Of a stretch of DNA of 64,000 bases, positions 33,521 to 43,849 are shown one piece after another (within the stretch, counting starts at the first letter, position 1; every line of letters begins with the position of its first letter). Origin of the DNA: Eulemur rufifrons (lineage: Eukaryota; Chordata; Mammalia; Primates; Lemuridae); the NCBI RefSeq assembly GCF_041146395.1, contig NC_090990.1:42790001-42854000 (forward strand). Reading direction: 5' to 3'. The position numbers were made by a program, and so were the translations under genes. A model generated the notes under the pieces. The model ran no database searches and was not told where the DNA came from. It saw only the letters and a list, made by a program, of their open reading frames with translations.

Positions 33521-33818
33521 GGCTGGATGCGGTGGCTCATGCCTGCAATCCTAGCACTCTGGCAGCTGAAGCAGGAGGATTGCTTGAGGTCAGGAGTTCA
33601 AGACCATCTTGAGCAAGAGTGAGACCCTGTCTCTACCAAAAATAGAAAACATTCACCAGGCATTGTGGCATGCACCTGTAGTCCTAGCTACTTGGGAGGC
33701 TGAGGCAGGAGGATGGTTTGAGCCCAGGAGTTTGAGGTTACTGTGAGCCAGGCTGACACCACAGCACTTTAGTCCAGGCAACAGAGTGAGACTCTGTCTA
33801 AAAAAAAAAAAAAAAAAA
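33521..33818 (+). mobile_element. Strepsirrhine-type Alu, full length
   Basis: Dimeric Alu starting 'ggctggatgcggtggctca' and ending in a 19-A tail (33800-33818). 'gagcaagagtgagaccctg' in the left monomer and 'caccacagcactttagtcc' in the right are strepsirrhine variants. Non-coding; moved by L1 machinery. Confidence 0.95.
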
Positions 33819-33889
33819 GCATATGGGAGGTCATGAAGAGAGGGAAAGAAGTACAAGTTTGATGAACTATTTGTCTGATTTCTCCAGCC

Positions 33890-34175
33890 AGTCGAAATTG
33901 ATCTTCTTCTTTGCTTCCAAAGTCCATAGCACAGGGTCAGGACTATGGTAGATGCCTTTTACTTATTTGCTTGTTTGTTTAATTATTTCATTGTTTATTT
34001 GTGTCTCTATTATTGTACTTAGCAGTTCGCATTCATGATCCTTTTATTTTTCTTCCTTATGACTGATTCCTTTCCCAGAGAGAAAAGGTGTTGACGTAAC
34101 CGCTTCTGCATACCGCTGTGCACAGCACCTTCCACACAGTAGGTATCATAAATGTTTGCTGAATGTAAGTGAATT
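33890..34175 (+). mobile_element. L2 3' end, diverged
   Basis: 'tttctccagccagtcgaaa', then 'tgcacagcaccttccacac', 'agtaggtatcataaatgtt' and 'tgctgaatgtaagtgaat' at the tail. Confidence 0.6.
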
Positions 34176-34239
34176 GAAACGGAAAAGGAGTAGGCAAAAG
34201 GTAGCAGGAAGGAAAAGCAGATAGGCCAAAGTTGTCTCA

Positions 34240-34420
34240 TTAATTTCAGGTTGAGTGTTTGAGACCCTACTGTTTCCTCTAGGTTACTAAAGCAAATTTA
34301 TCTGAGCAAATAAGCTATCATATTTGCATTTCTTTGAACCTTAATTTGACATGCAAATAAGCCACTAACTAGAACTAGGCTTCATTTGGCAATGTTTAAA
34401 CAGAAATCCCCATAGCTATT
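34240..34420. promoter_or_regulatory. Candidate regulatory segment with two inverted octamers (unproven)
   Basis: Repeat-free AT-rich DNA with ATTTGCAT at 34322-34329 and its exact reverse complement ATGCAAAT at 34351-34358, 21 bp apart. The octamer is the classic POU/Oct-factor site. Factor binding is inference from motif alone. Confidence 0.3.
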
Positions 34421-34554
34421 GAGGCCTGTGCACAGAGAGAAGCTAGCATGAGCCTTGTAGGTAACAATGACGGCCACTGCAGCTAAGAGGACAGACACAT
34501 CCTTCACATGTTTCTCTGAAGTTTCCTTCCCACCTCTTCCAGGGTCTCCTTCCT

Positions 34555-34865
34555 GGAGCATAGACTCTGAGAGTTGAAAACAACATAAAGGCCTTACAGG
34601 CCACTTGATCCAACGCTCCCATTTCTCAGCTGTGAGCCCTTCACAAGAGGCATTCAGCCTCTGTTGCCACACCGCCAGTGACCAGGAGCTCACAACCTCA
34701 TAAGGGCAATCTCGTGGTCCACAAGACCCTTCTTATATTGAGCACAAGAAATTTGACGCCTTATAACTTGATTCCCACTGAAGCCAAACAGAACTAGATC
34801 ACTCTCTTTCATAACAGACTTCAGACCATTGAACATGGTAATCTGAATCTTGTCCTTGCTAAACA
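34555..34865. mobile_element. Ancient mammalian repeat, family uncertain
   Basis: 'ctcccatttctcagctgtg', 'gaccaggagctcacaacct' and 'cttcttatattgagcacaa' recall an old interspersed repeat seen widely in mammals. I cannot give its name. Confidence 0.4.
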
Positions 34866-34874
34866 TAACGGTCG

Positions 34875-34892
34875 GCAGCAGCAGCAGCAGCA
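34875..34892. repeat. (GCA)6 triplet repeat
   Basis: Six GCA units, uninterrupted. Non-coding context. Confidence 0.9.
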
Positions 34893-35039
34893 CCCTCTGC
34901 TGATTCTCAACTATCTCATTCCATTCTCTTACCTTGCAGGTCTTTTATTTTTCCTTGAATCTGCTGAGCTCACTCTGGCCTTGCTGACTTTCGCATGCCC
35001 CTCCCTTCTGAACGGAGAGCTTGTGATCTTACCACTCTG

Positions 35040-35180
35040 GTCTCAACTCAGATGTCACCTCTGCAGAGATGCCTTGTCTGGCCATCCTAGCTAACACAGA
35101 GCTACACCCACATACTCCAGACACTCTTCCCCACATCATTCTGCATTTGAAAAATAGAGCTCACAACTGTCTGAAATTGT
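35040..35180 (+). mobile_element. L2 fragment
   Basis: 'tcaactcagatgtcacctc' and 'tgcagagatgccttgtctg' match the L2 block before its tail. Confidence 0.65.
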
Positions 35181-35184
35181 CTGG

Positions 35185-35515
35185 TGCAATAAAGAGCTTC
35201 ACTTCATTTTTTCATGTTTGACTGCTGACAGCTTTTAAGCCTGGCAGCTCCCTGCTGCCCCACATCTGGGAATATGGATAAGAAAGCCCAGGCGTGCACT
35301 CCTCTGTATCAGAGAGAGGTTCAAACCACATGAGCCGCTACCTGTACCTGAAAACACTCACCTGATCCCTACCCCTAACTACCAGGAAAACTCCAAACCA
35401 GTCTCATACCCCTTCTCCTCAAACTGCTTTCAGACTCGAGAGAGGCCTGCCTGCTCTCTCCAGAAAGCCTCATTATGACAACAAGAAACCTTGTCATATC
35501 CTGTTGCGGGGTTGG
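35185..35515 (+). mobile_element. Possible old LTR, family unknown
   Basis: 'ggtgcaataaagagcttca' and, near the right end, 'cagaaagcctcattatgac' followed by 'aagaaaccttgtcatatcc' look like LTR R-region/poly(A) text of ERVL-type elements. No TG...CA ends or target duplication could be fixed. Confidence 0.3.
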
Positions 35516-35744
35516 GGGGTGGTATGAGATGTCATCAGTTTCGACATCTGAACCAACTTCCAGGTGAAAGTCAACTCTGTTTCTCAAGAGTGGCTACAAT
35601 AGCTGACTTGCTTATTTGTTCAGCTGTTCATCTCTTTAGCATCTTTCTCTCACTGGAATGTAGTCTCTGGTTTTCCACCATCTCTTTGGGACACAGAAAG
35701 GAGACTGCTTGTTGGATGAAGAAATGATTCTGAAATTCTTACAG

Positions 35745-36000
35745 TAGTTCTTACTATAATGACTCCCATTACTGTCGCTTCCAGTACCAGCAGACTAGTG
35801 CCAGCCTCTGCTCTTTGTGGTTTATTTGAATTAATCCCTTTACTCTTCAAATCAACTCTATAATTATGTATCTCCCTTTTACAGATGAGGAAGCTGAGGC
35901 CCAGGGAGGTGAAGAAACTCACTCAAGGTCATACGACAGACGGGAGAGTTGGGATGAGCATGTGGGTGGCAGGCCCCAGACACCTGCACCCAAGCAGTTT
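35745..36000 (-). mobile_element. MIR SINE, antisense
   Basis: 'ctcccttttacagatgagg', 'aagctgaggcccagggagg' and 'aactcactcaaggtcatac'. Confidence 0.88.
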
Positions 36001-36049
36001 GCTGGGCTGGCTCTCATCCCTGCCTCGCTGTTCTGCTGCTGCTGTGTGG

Positions 36050-36200
36050 AGTCACCATCATGTGCCAGGACCCGTAATCACCTCATTCCATGGTCCCAAA
36101 GCCTTCCAGGAGACTGTCTTGACCCCCCATTGGCAGACGAGAAAACCGTAGCTCACAAGGATGAAAGACTCCCCTGGACATGGTAGGTGGCCACAGACCC
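36050..36200 (-). mobile_element. Second MIR fragment, antisense
   Basis: 'ccattggcagacgagaaaa' and the preceding 'catgtgccaggacccgtaa' fit an antisense MIR in tandem with the previous copy. Confidence 0.6.
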
Positions 36201-36480
36201 CCCTGTTCCCCACTTCAAAGCTCCTAGACATGGTGGGGTAACAGGGGATCCCTGGAGGGCTTTGAGGGGATGAAATTGGAAGTACAAGAGCACAGATGCC
36301 TATGCTGAGAAATAAGTTATCCAGGAGGTTTGGTTGATAACTCATAGTAAGGATTTGGGAAAATCGCCTGAATCCTATCTCCTATTGCACATTAATAAAA
36401 AATAAGAATCCTTATAATTAACACTTAGCTGTTCAAAGGAATATAATCCCCCGGCATTTCTATTGATCTAAGGGAATTGC
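36201..36480. other. Unassigned DNA
   Basis: No gene or family recognised. Confidence 0.4.
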
Positions 36481-36484
36481 TTTT

Positions 36485-36610
36485 TTTTTTAAGTAATTTT
36501 TTATTGTAAAAGTAATATATGCTCATTACAGAAAACTGAGAAAATAGAGAAAACTATGAGAAGACTATGAATAACTCATGTACCTATCATCCAGTTATAA
36601 CGTACAACAG

Positions 36611-36612
<2 letters not shown>
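36485..36612 (-). mobile_element. Old L1 3' fragment, antisense
   Basis: 'tttttattgtaaaagtaata' and 'gctcattacagaaaactga' resemble an antisense L1M 3' end, cut by the Alu at 36613. Confidence 0.45.
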
Positions 36613-36962
<350 letters not shown>

Positions 36963-37009
36963 CCCAAGAAGTTTTTAAAAATGGTATGATAGTTGGGAGG
37001 GTCAATTCT

Positions 37010-37230
37010 TAAAAACATGACATGGCTTTAGCTTAAATTCTGATTTCAACTAGCTGTATGACTTTAACAAGCTATTTTACCTCTTTGAGTCTTGGTTTCT
37101 TTGCAGGAAACAATATCTGCATTAAACCACCTGTCAAGATGATTTACGAGAGTTCAACAATCAAGAATAGATGGTAGCACTTAGCATGGGGACTGGAACA
37201 TAGTAGTTCCCCAGTAAGGGTTAATTTTCT
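37010..37230 (+). mobile_element. MIR SINE
   Basis: 'tagctgtatgactttaacaa', 'gtcttggtttctttgcagg' and 'gactggaacatagtagttc'. Confidence 0.82.
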
Positions 37231-37430
37231 TATTCATTTCCTTTCTTTGTAAATTTGAGTCCCACACGTCTTTTAATGACTAAAGACAAAGGATATTTAC
37301 TCTTTCATTCTAAACATGTTCACAATAATCTACAAGTTTCTATTCTGATATGGTTCCTAAACTGGTAGAGAAGAAATTAATTTCCTTGACCTGAGGGTTA
37401 CGATGTTTCTTCTTTAAGTTCATAACAGAA

Positions 37431-38142
37431 TGATGAGATGTCACTTATCCCCAGTGAGAATGGCCTTTATCAAAAATTCCCAAAACAATAAATGGCATGG
37501 ATGCGGAGAGATAGGAACACTTATGCACTGCTGGTAGGTACAACCTCTGTGGAAAGCAATATGGAGATACCTCAGAGAGATACAAGTAGAACTACTATTT
37601 GATCCAGCAATCCCATTACTAGGCATGTACCCAAAAGAACAAAAGACATTCTATAAAAAAGACATCTGCACTAGGATGTTTATAGTAGCACAATTCACAG
37701 TTGCAAAGATGTGGAAACAACCTAAGTGCCCATTAATACATGAGTAGACTAATGAAATGTGGTATACGTATACCATGGAGTTCTACTCAGCCGCAAAAAA
37801 CAATGGTGATTTAGCACCTCTTGTATTATCCTGGATAGAGCTGGAACCCATTCTATTAAGTGAAGTATCCCAAGAATGGAAAAACAAGCACCACATGTAC
37901 TCACCATCAAGATGTTATTAACTGATCAACCCTTAAGTGCACATACAGTAATAACATTCATCGGGTGTTGGGCAGATGGGAGGGGGGAGGAGGGGATAGG
38001 CATATACACACTTAATGGGTGTGGTGCGCACCGTCTGGGGGAAGGGCATGCTTGAAGCTCTGACTTGGGTGGGACAAGGGCAATGTAGGTAACCTAAACA
38101 TTTGTACCCCCATAATATGCTGAAATTAAAAAAAAATTTAAA
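37431..38142 (+). mobile_element. Young 5'-truncated L1 with 15-bp target duplication
   Basis: 712 bp of L1 3' end, starting inside ORF2 ('agatgtcacttatccccag') and ending with a G-rich 3' UTR ('gggaggggggaggaggg', about 37978) and 'tgctgaaattaaaaaaaaa'. Flanks are AAGTTCATAACAGAA (37416-37430) and AAGTTCATATCAGAA (38143-38157), one mismatch in 15. 'catttgtacccccataatat' at its end matches, in reverse, the antisense L1 heads at 45.5 and 56.9 kb. Heavily truncated, so inert. Confidence 0.95.
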
Positions 38143-38157
38143 AAGTTCATATCAGAA

Positions 38158-38435
38158 CTTTATTCTAGAAAGATCCAAGTGTTGTTTTTTTGTTTTTTGC
38201 ATGTGTTTTTAATTTTTATCACAATATTAGGAAAAATAAGTATATTATGCCAAAATGAGTTTTTAGAACTAGCTCACATAGGAAAGAATAATCAGAATAA
38301 GGATATTATTTGGAAAAAATATATCAGATATTATTATACTGCTATTAATTGCAAGCACATAGAATGCTCCCTTAATGAGCATAGTTTTTTTTTGCATATA
38401 TTTGGGAAACAAAGTCAAAGTAACTATAGCTTCTC
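38158..38435. other. AT-rich unassigned DNA
   Basis: No gene or family recognised; frames on both strands are low complexity. Confidence 0.4.
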
Positions 38436-38439
38436 TTAT

Positions 38440-38675
38440 TAATATCAAGGAGCTCACAATCAAGAGAGAAGAGAAAATTAACAATATTGGTCAATTTTGG
38501 TAATAAATGCTATGATAGAAAGATGCTCAGAAAAGGATGTCTAAGCAGGTGGAAAGTCAGGGAAAGCTTCCTAGAACTGGCCCTTGAGCTAAGTCTTGGC
38601 ACAGCCATCTAACAGGAAATAAAAAGAAAGAAGGACATTCAGGCAGAAAAAAACATTGGAAAGACAAGTGGGTAC
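38440..38675 (-). mobile_element. L2 fragment, antisense
   Basis: 'caaggagctcacaatcaaga', 'gtcagggaaagcttcctag' and 'ccttgagctaagtcttggc'. Confidence 0.8.
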
Positions 38676-38739
38676 GAATTATAATGCTGTCTTCACGAAA
38701 CTATAAGAAGCCACAATCCTTCAGTAGGCTAGAATGAAT

Positions 38740-38900
38740 AACAGTAGTAACACTCATTGGGCACCAACCATGTGCTGCATACTGTTCTAAGCTGGGGATT
38801 TATTATAGGGACACTTAGAAACCTAAGCAGCAAAAGGCTGTTACAGAGATAGGTCTCAGAAATGAACTAGAACCAGGGAACCAAGTCTACCATTAGGAAT
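38740..38900 (-). mobile_element. MIR SINE, antisense, diverged
   Basis: 'caccaaccatgtgctgcata' then 'actagaaccagggaaccaag'. Confidence 0.6.
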
Positions 38901-40370
38901 GTCTTTCCATTTCTGTCTTTCCAGACAAGCTTTCTCTGCTTCTCATCCATATCACACAGAGTACAGCCGCAGCATCCTCTGAGTTTTTCAAGTTCTCAGA
39001 ATGTCTAGGGAGGGGATTAGCTGGGCTGCCTAGCTTGGGCAAGTCTGCGGTGACCAGGGGGACAAAATCAATTTTAGGAAAAAGGCAGCTCTGCCTGTGA
39101 CCATGCTGCTGGGAGTGTGGCACAGAGGAGCGATGCTACAAAAGGAGGTGGTGGACGGACAACCCCACAGGTCTCATCTATGAAGGCAATTGGTGATGGC
39201 AGGGGTCCAGCTGTGAAGTTTTTTGTCTGGTAAGCTAAACCATATTCACCTCATGCTGAAAGTTACGAGCAAGCTTTGAAGGATTTGGAGTAGGGAATGA
39301 TACAGGGTCAAGTCTCGCTTTTAGAAAATCACTCTTGTAGAGGCTTTCAGGTAAACTTAATGGACCAAATATGGCTGCATTTATCTTCATTCCCTGCCAA
39401 AACACCAGCCCAAAGTGACAGCCATGAGATATATAAAGAAACAAACACATATGGAGAAAGAGAACAGGAGAGGAGGGGGGAGCTGATAGATGGAACATCA
39501 TTACATTTTTAGAAGATGGATTAGAAACGGGCTAACAGAGCAGAAGCTGAACCCGGACTCCTGACAAAGGGGATGGTAAAGAGAAAAGAGCCCATTGACC
39601 CCAGAGCCTCCCAGAAAGGGCTGGTATTTGGTGGCACTGAATCCTGACAAAGGCAAGGATGAGGCTCTAGGCTGAAAAGAGGTCTGTCTGAGACTGCATA
39701 CAGAACAGTTAGACAACCAGAACCCCTTCCCTCCCCCGTGTCCTCAGGTAGCCAGAACTCTCTCACTCTTTCAGGACAACAGAAGTCTATTTGATAGAGC
39801 AGTTACACTCTATCACCAGGCACAGTGAAGAGCAGGGGGAGAGGCCCTACTAGAAACAAGAGAATTAAGTAAAATTTGGATCCCAAGATGTGAGACCCCA
39901 ACCCTAACCCCAATTCTCTCTCTGTTATCAGGACACCGCAAACTGGACTCCTGCCTCTTCCCAAGCAAGAGAGTAGGAAACTTTCCATGGAGAAATAGGT
40001 TGGTTCCAGAGAAAGTATCAATAGATATCAATCTTTGGGAGGAGGGAGAAAAGGATATTCCTTCCAGTGAAAAAGTTGGCTTGTACGAGTGAAGTCTATT
40101 TGTTGATTAGCTTCCTCGCCAACCCCAACCCCACCCATGTGCTTCCAATCAGCTTTTAATTGCCCTTCAATTGGATGTGAGCAAACAGCCAATGAGCAGC
40201 AGATTAGAGGAAAGTCTCTGAAAAGAAATTCTCAGACCACAATAAATAGAATATATATACTCAGAAAAAGCAAAGATTGCAGGGAGTATAAGAAAAGAAT
40301 AATTTTAAAAGGACTCATTTTATTCATGGATAAGATACTACATCCCTAAAAAAGGAACAATTAGAGGGAA
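38901..40370. other. Mostly single-copy DNA
   Basis: A short antisense L2-like piece may lie at 39270-39345 ('cttttagaaaatcactctt'). Overlapping open frames of 70-88 codons occur on both strands at 38893-40031, none with a recognisable motif. No gene supported. Confidence 0.4.
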
Positions 40371-40374
40371 AAAA

Positions 40375-41935
40375 GAGTTCTAGGAAATGAAAACGTGTGA
40401 TCACTGAAATTTTAAAGAATATCTTTAAAAGTGTTTGGAGGTAAAGTCGAGGAATCACCACGGGAGGAAAGACCAAAGAGAAGAGGAACCGCAACAGGAG
40501 AGAAAAGATTCAAAATTAGAGGATCAGCTCAGGAGGTACAAAAGATCTGACTAAAAGGAGTTTTTGGCGGGGGGATATCTCTTTTCTCTCTCAAAAGAGA
40601 GAGAAAAAGCAAAGGGGAGAAAGTTTTCCACAAAATCAGGTACAAAATTGCATGGAATTAAAGACATTTACGTTTCTAAATTAAAAGTACTCACTGAGAA
40701 TCCAGTACAATGAGTTGGGGAGAAAAGGCTTTCACTAAAGCACATTACTGTGAAATTTCAGAATAACAGGAATGAGAAGTTGAACCTAACAACTTTCAGA
40801 GACAAAACAAACAGAGAACAAAATCGAACCAACTAAACAGACAAAAACTCACAAACAAAAGATAGACAAAGAGAACGGCATTAGGCTTTGTAAAGCAACA
40901 CCAAGTGCTAGGAATCAATGCTGCACTATTCAGAGAAAATGATTTTCAACCCCAAGTCTACATCCAGCCCGATGATAAATCAAGTAAAAAGCTGGAATAA
41001 AAATATTTCCATACATTTAAGGACTCAAAAAGTTTACCTTTTGTACATACAATCTTAGAATGATACAGGAGTATATGCTTCTGCAGAATGAGAACAGTAA
41101 ATCAAGAAATAGGAATATATGGAATCAAAGAGACAGAAAACTTGGCACAGAAGAGTGGTCATGGGAGATCCCAGAATGACAGCCACACACAAGCCTGGCA
41201 ATCAAGTGGTCCACCACGGAGTAGGAGAGCACGGAGTTGCAGGAGTGAAGTCAACAGCAACAAAAAGAGCTAAAGGAAAGTTTGGAACTGCACGGGATCT
41301 TTGGGAAAATTACTGATAAGTACTTGAGAGATCTGCTGAAGCACTTGGAAAAAAATAATAGTAAACACAGAAAGCTAGGCAAATGGAAAAAAGGAGGCAA
41401 ATATTAATTCTAGGAAAAAACAATCTGTACGAGTAAGAAAATATAATCATGTTACACAAATTGGCGCTCTAAGGTCAACAATAGTTGCAACACAGTCATA
41501 ATAGGGTAAAAACTAATTATTGATATAAGTTCAAATTAATTTATTGAGAGGACAAAAGACAGAAAGTAGGGTGGGTAATGGAAGAAATCTGAATCTCCAG
41601 TCACCAGAACAAGATACAAACAGAAAATTTCAAAAATGTTAAACCAAGAAATGATAGTACAAGCATATTACTATACTATAATATTATTATGTTATATTAT
41701 GACGCATGAAAATATATACCAGAAAGGAAAAAAAAATAGCTAAAAGAGTCAAAATTTGTTGCATTGGAGAAACAAAACCTGGTGGAGAGGATGGGGGAAG
41801 GGATTGCTGTCATTAAAAGCTATTTCAATATAGCTTATTGTTTTAAACCATGGAATGGGAATATATTTAAAAAATTTAATTGCATTTTTATAAGAAAGAA
41901 AAATAATCACTCTGGCCTTACTCTAGCATGGTAAG
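40375..41935 (+). mobile_element. HAL1/old-L1 relic, 1.5 kb
   Basis: Adenine-rich sense strand, with HAL1-type blocks in order: 'agaaagttttccacaaaatc', 'gaaaatgattttcaacccc', 'aagtctacatccagcccga', 'aggactcaaaaagtttacc', 'gatcccagaatgacagcca'. HAL1 elements carry only an ORF1. No long frame survives. A perfect hairpin (11-bp arms, AAAA loop) sits at 40582-40607. Confidence 0.65.
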
Positions 41936-42193
41936 GACTATTTGTAACTAAAGAATTTGAAAAGACCATCTAGGAAATTTGTTTATTTTGTACGATTTTG
42001 GAAAATCTACAAAATCGAAGGCTGGAATATTTCAGTGGTTTGTACTAAAGGATGCTTTCAGATTGGACTTTACAGCAGAAAATTAGGTCTTGAGCTCTCC
42101 AGAATCTATCCAAAAGGTCTATGGCTCTTTAGAGAAACTTATAAAACTTATAAGTATTTCCTGACCATTTACTATCGTATAAATATAATAGTT
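41936..42193. other. Unassigned DNA
   Basis: Part of a 109-codon plus-strand frame (41957-42286) that runs on into the Alu; no domain recognised. Confidence 0.4.
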
Positions 42194-42500
42194 GGCCAGG
42201 CACAGTGGTTCACGCCTGTAATCCTTGCACTCTGGGAGGTTGTGGAAGGAGGATCACTTGAGGTCAGGAGTTCGAGACCAGCCTAAGCAGGAGCGAGACC
42301 CCATCTCTACTAAAAATAGGAAAAAAACTGGCTGAGCGTGGTGGTGCGTGGTGCTTATAATCCCAGCTACTCAGGAGGCTGAGGCAGGGGGATCTCTTGA
42401 ACCCAGGAATTTGAGGTTGCAGTGAGCTATGATGATGCCACTGCACTTTAGCCAGGGTGGCAGAGTCAGACTCTGTTTCAAATAAATAAATAAATAAATA
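42194..42500 (+). mobile_element. Strepsirrhine-type Alu, full length
   Basis: Starts 'ggccaggcacagtggttca', right monomer 'gaggttgcagtgagctatg', tail of AAATA units (42481-42500). More diverged than the copy at 36.6 kb. The 90-codon antisense frame at 42264-42536 is Alu-derived. Confidence 0.94.
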
Positions 42501-42609
42501 GTGGTAAATATGAAAGATACAATTTTCTGCCCTCACAGAGCTTGACTTCTAGTATCTGTGACAGAACTCGTGAATGTTCAGACACTTACCCAATTAAAAT
42601 TATAACCCT

Positions 42610-42930
42610 GCGCCTGTACTAGTGCTTTGTGTATTACAAAGTACTTCTCAAACATGATTTCATGTTATTTCTCACCAAAATCTTCCAAGCAGGTATTATT
42701 ATCATCCCTTTAGGGGGGTTAAGTAAATTATAATTGCTAATTACAGTGATCCTATTGTGAATACTGAATACACATGCCACTCTCAAGCCATGGTCTTTAT
42801 AAGCAGATCCCATTTAAAACTCATTCCAACCTTTTAAGATAAGTAGTATTACTATCCTAATTTTCTAGGTAAGAAAATGATGACATAAAAGAGTTCTGCC
42901 TTCTGTGTCCAAATCCAGTGCTTTTCCATT
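42610..42930 (-). mobile_element. Two MIR fragments, antisense
   Basis: First copy 42610-42745 ('caagcaggtattattatca'). Second copy 42810-42930 ('ctatcctaattttctaggt'), less certain. Confidence 0.6.
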
Positions 42931-43195
42931 AAATGAGAGAACTCAAATCTTAACTAAGCCTCCTTAGTCTCTGAAAAAGTCTACTTTATTTATGCTCCTA
43001 CTGTATGTTACTATTATAATCCTTGATATTTTCCACAATGTACCTGTCACAGACCAATTCCTTATCCACTTTGACTCTGAGTTCCAATATAGCCCTCCTT
43101 GGTGATTGGACTGATTTCTGTTGGAAATAATCATATCACATTAATTTTAATTTTATTGACTTTTTTCTTAACTCAGATTAGACCAACCCTTCTAA
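42931..43195. other. Unassigned DNA
   Basis: No gene or clear family. Confidence 0.4.
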
Positions 43196-43199
43196 CATT

Positions 43200-43395
43200 T
43201 TAAAAATTATTATGTGTCAGGCACTGTGCTAAGTATGCAATATACATTTTCCCATCAAATTCTTGCAAAACATGAGGCAACTGAAGTTTACATAGGACAA
43301 ATTACTTCCTCAAGATGGCAGAGCCAGTAAATTTCTCAGTTTTAAGTCGAGGTCTTTAGGTTAGTACTCTTTGTACTGAAGCACTCTGATACTAT
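43200..43395 (-). mobile_element. MIR SINE, antisense
   Basis: 'tatgtgtcaggcactgtgc', 'catgaggcaactgaagttt' and 'gatggcagagccagtaaat'. Confidence 0.88.
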
Positions 43396-43845
43396 ATACA
43401 TACACAAATATGCATAAGTCTATTTTTAGATTTAAATGGAAATGTAACAAACATGAATTTGCACTGAGCACCATGCTGGTTCCTGAAGAAAAGGGGGAGG
43501 TATACAAAGATGAATAACAAAAATTATGCTTTCATAGCTAGGGCCAGTTGCTTAGGATGGGGTCAGGGAGGGGTGAAAAGTGAGCTTGACAGAGAAGGTC
43601 AGTCTTTGCATGTATGAGAAAGAACCAAGCTTTTTACAAATTTGTGCTGACATGTCAGGTTCAAATCTAGATGATTCCAAAACACAAATGTAACCATTTC
43701 TGTCAAGTAGTTCTCTTATCCCAGAATTTTGCTGAACACAATGTCTCTCATACAATAAAGAATTACAAGATATGCAAAGAAGTTGAATTTGATTTGTAGT
43801 CAAGAGGAAAATCAAGCAAAGGAAATTGATCTACAGATGACACAG
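43396..43845. other. Mostly unassigned; weak antisense L2 tail
   Basis: 'gcactgagcaccatgctgg' at about 43460 resembles an antisense L2 tail. The rest is unassigned; an 87-codon minus-strand frame has no motif. Confidence 0.4.
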
Positions 43846-43849
43846 AAGT

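Noticed and set aside
34875..34892. (GCA)6 as a coding polyglutamine tract
   Set aside because: It lies in non-coding old repeat sequence, with no extended open frame that resembles a protein.
35185..35515. A complete endogenous retrovirus
   Set aside because: Only an LTR-like composition is seen; no paired LTR, primer site or gag/pol/env text is present anywhere in the window.
42264..42536. 90-codon minus-strand frame with protein-like text
   Set aside because: It is the antisense of the Alu at 42194-42500, a common source of false ORFs in primates.
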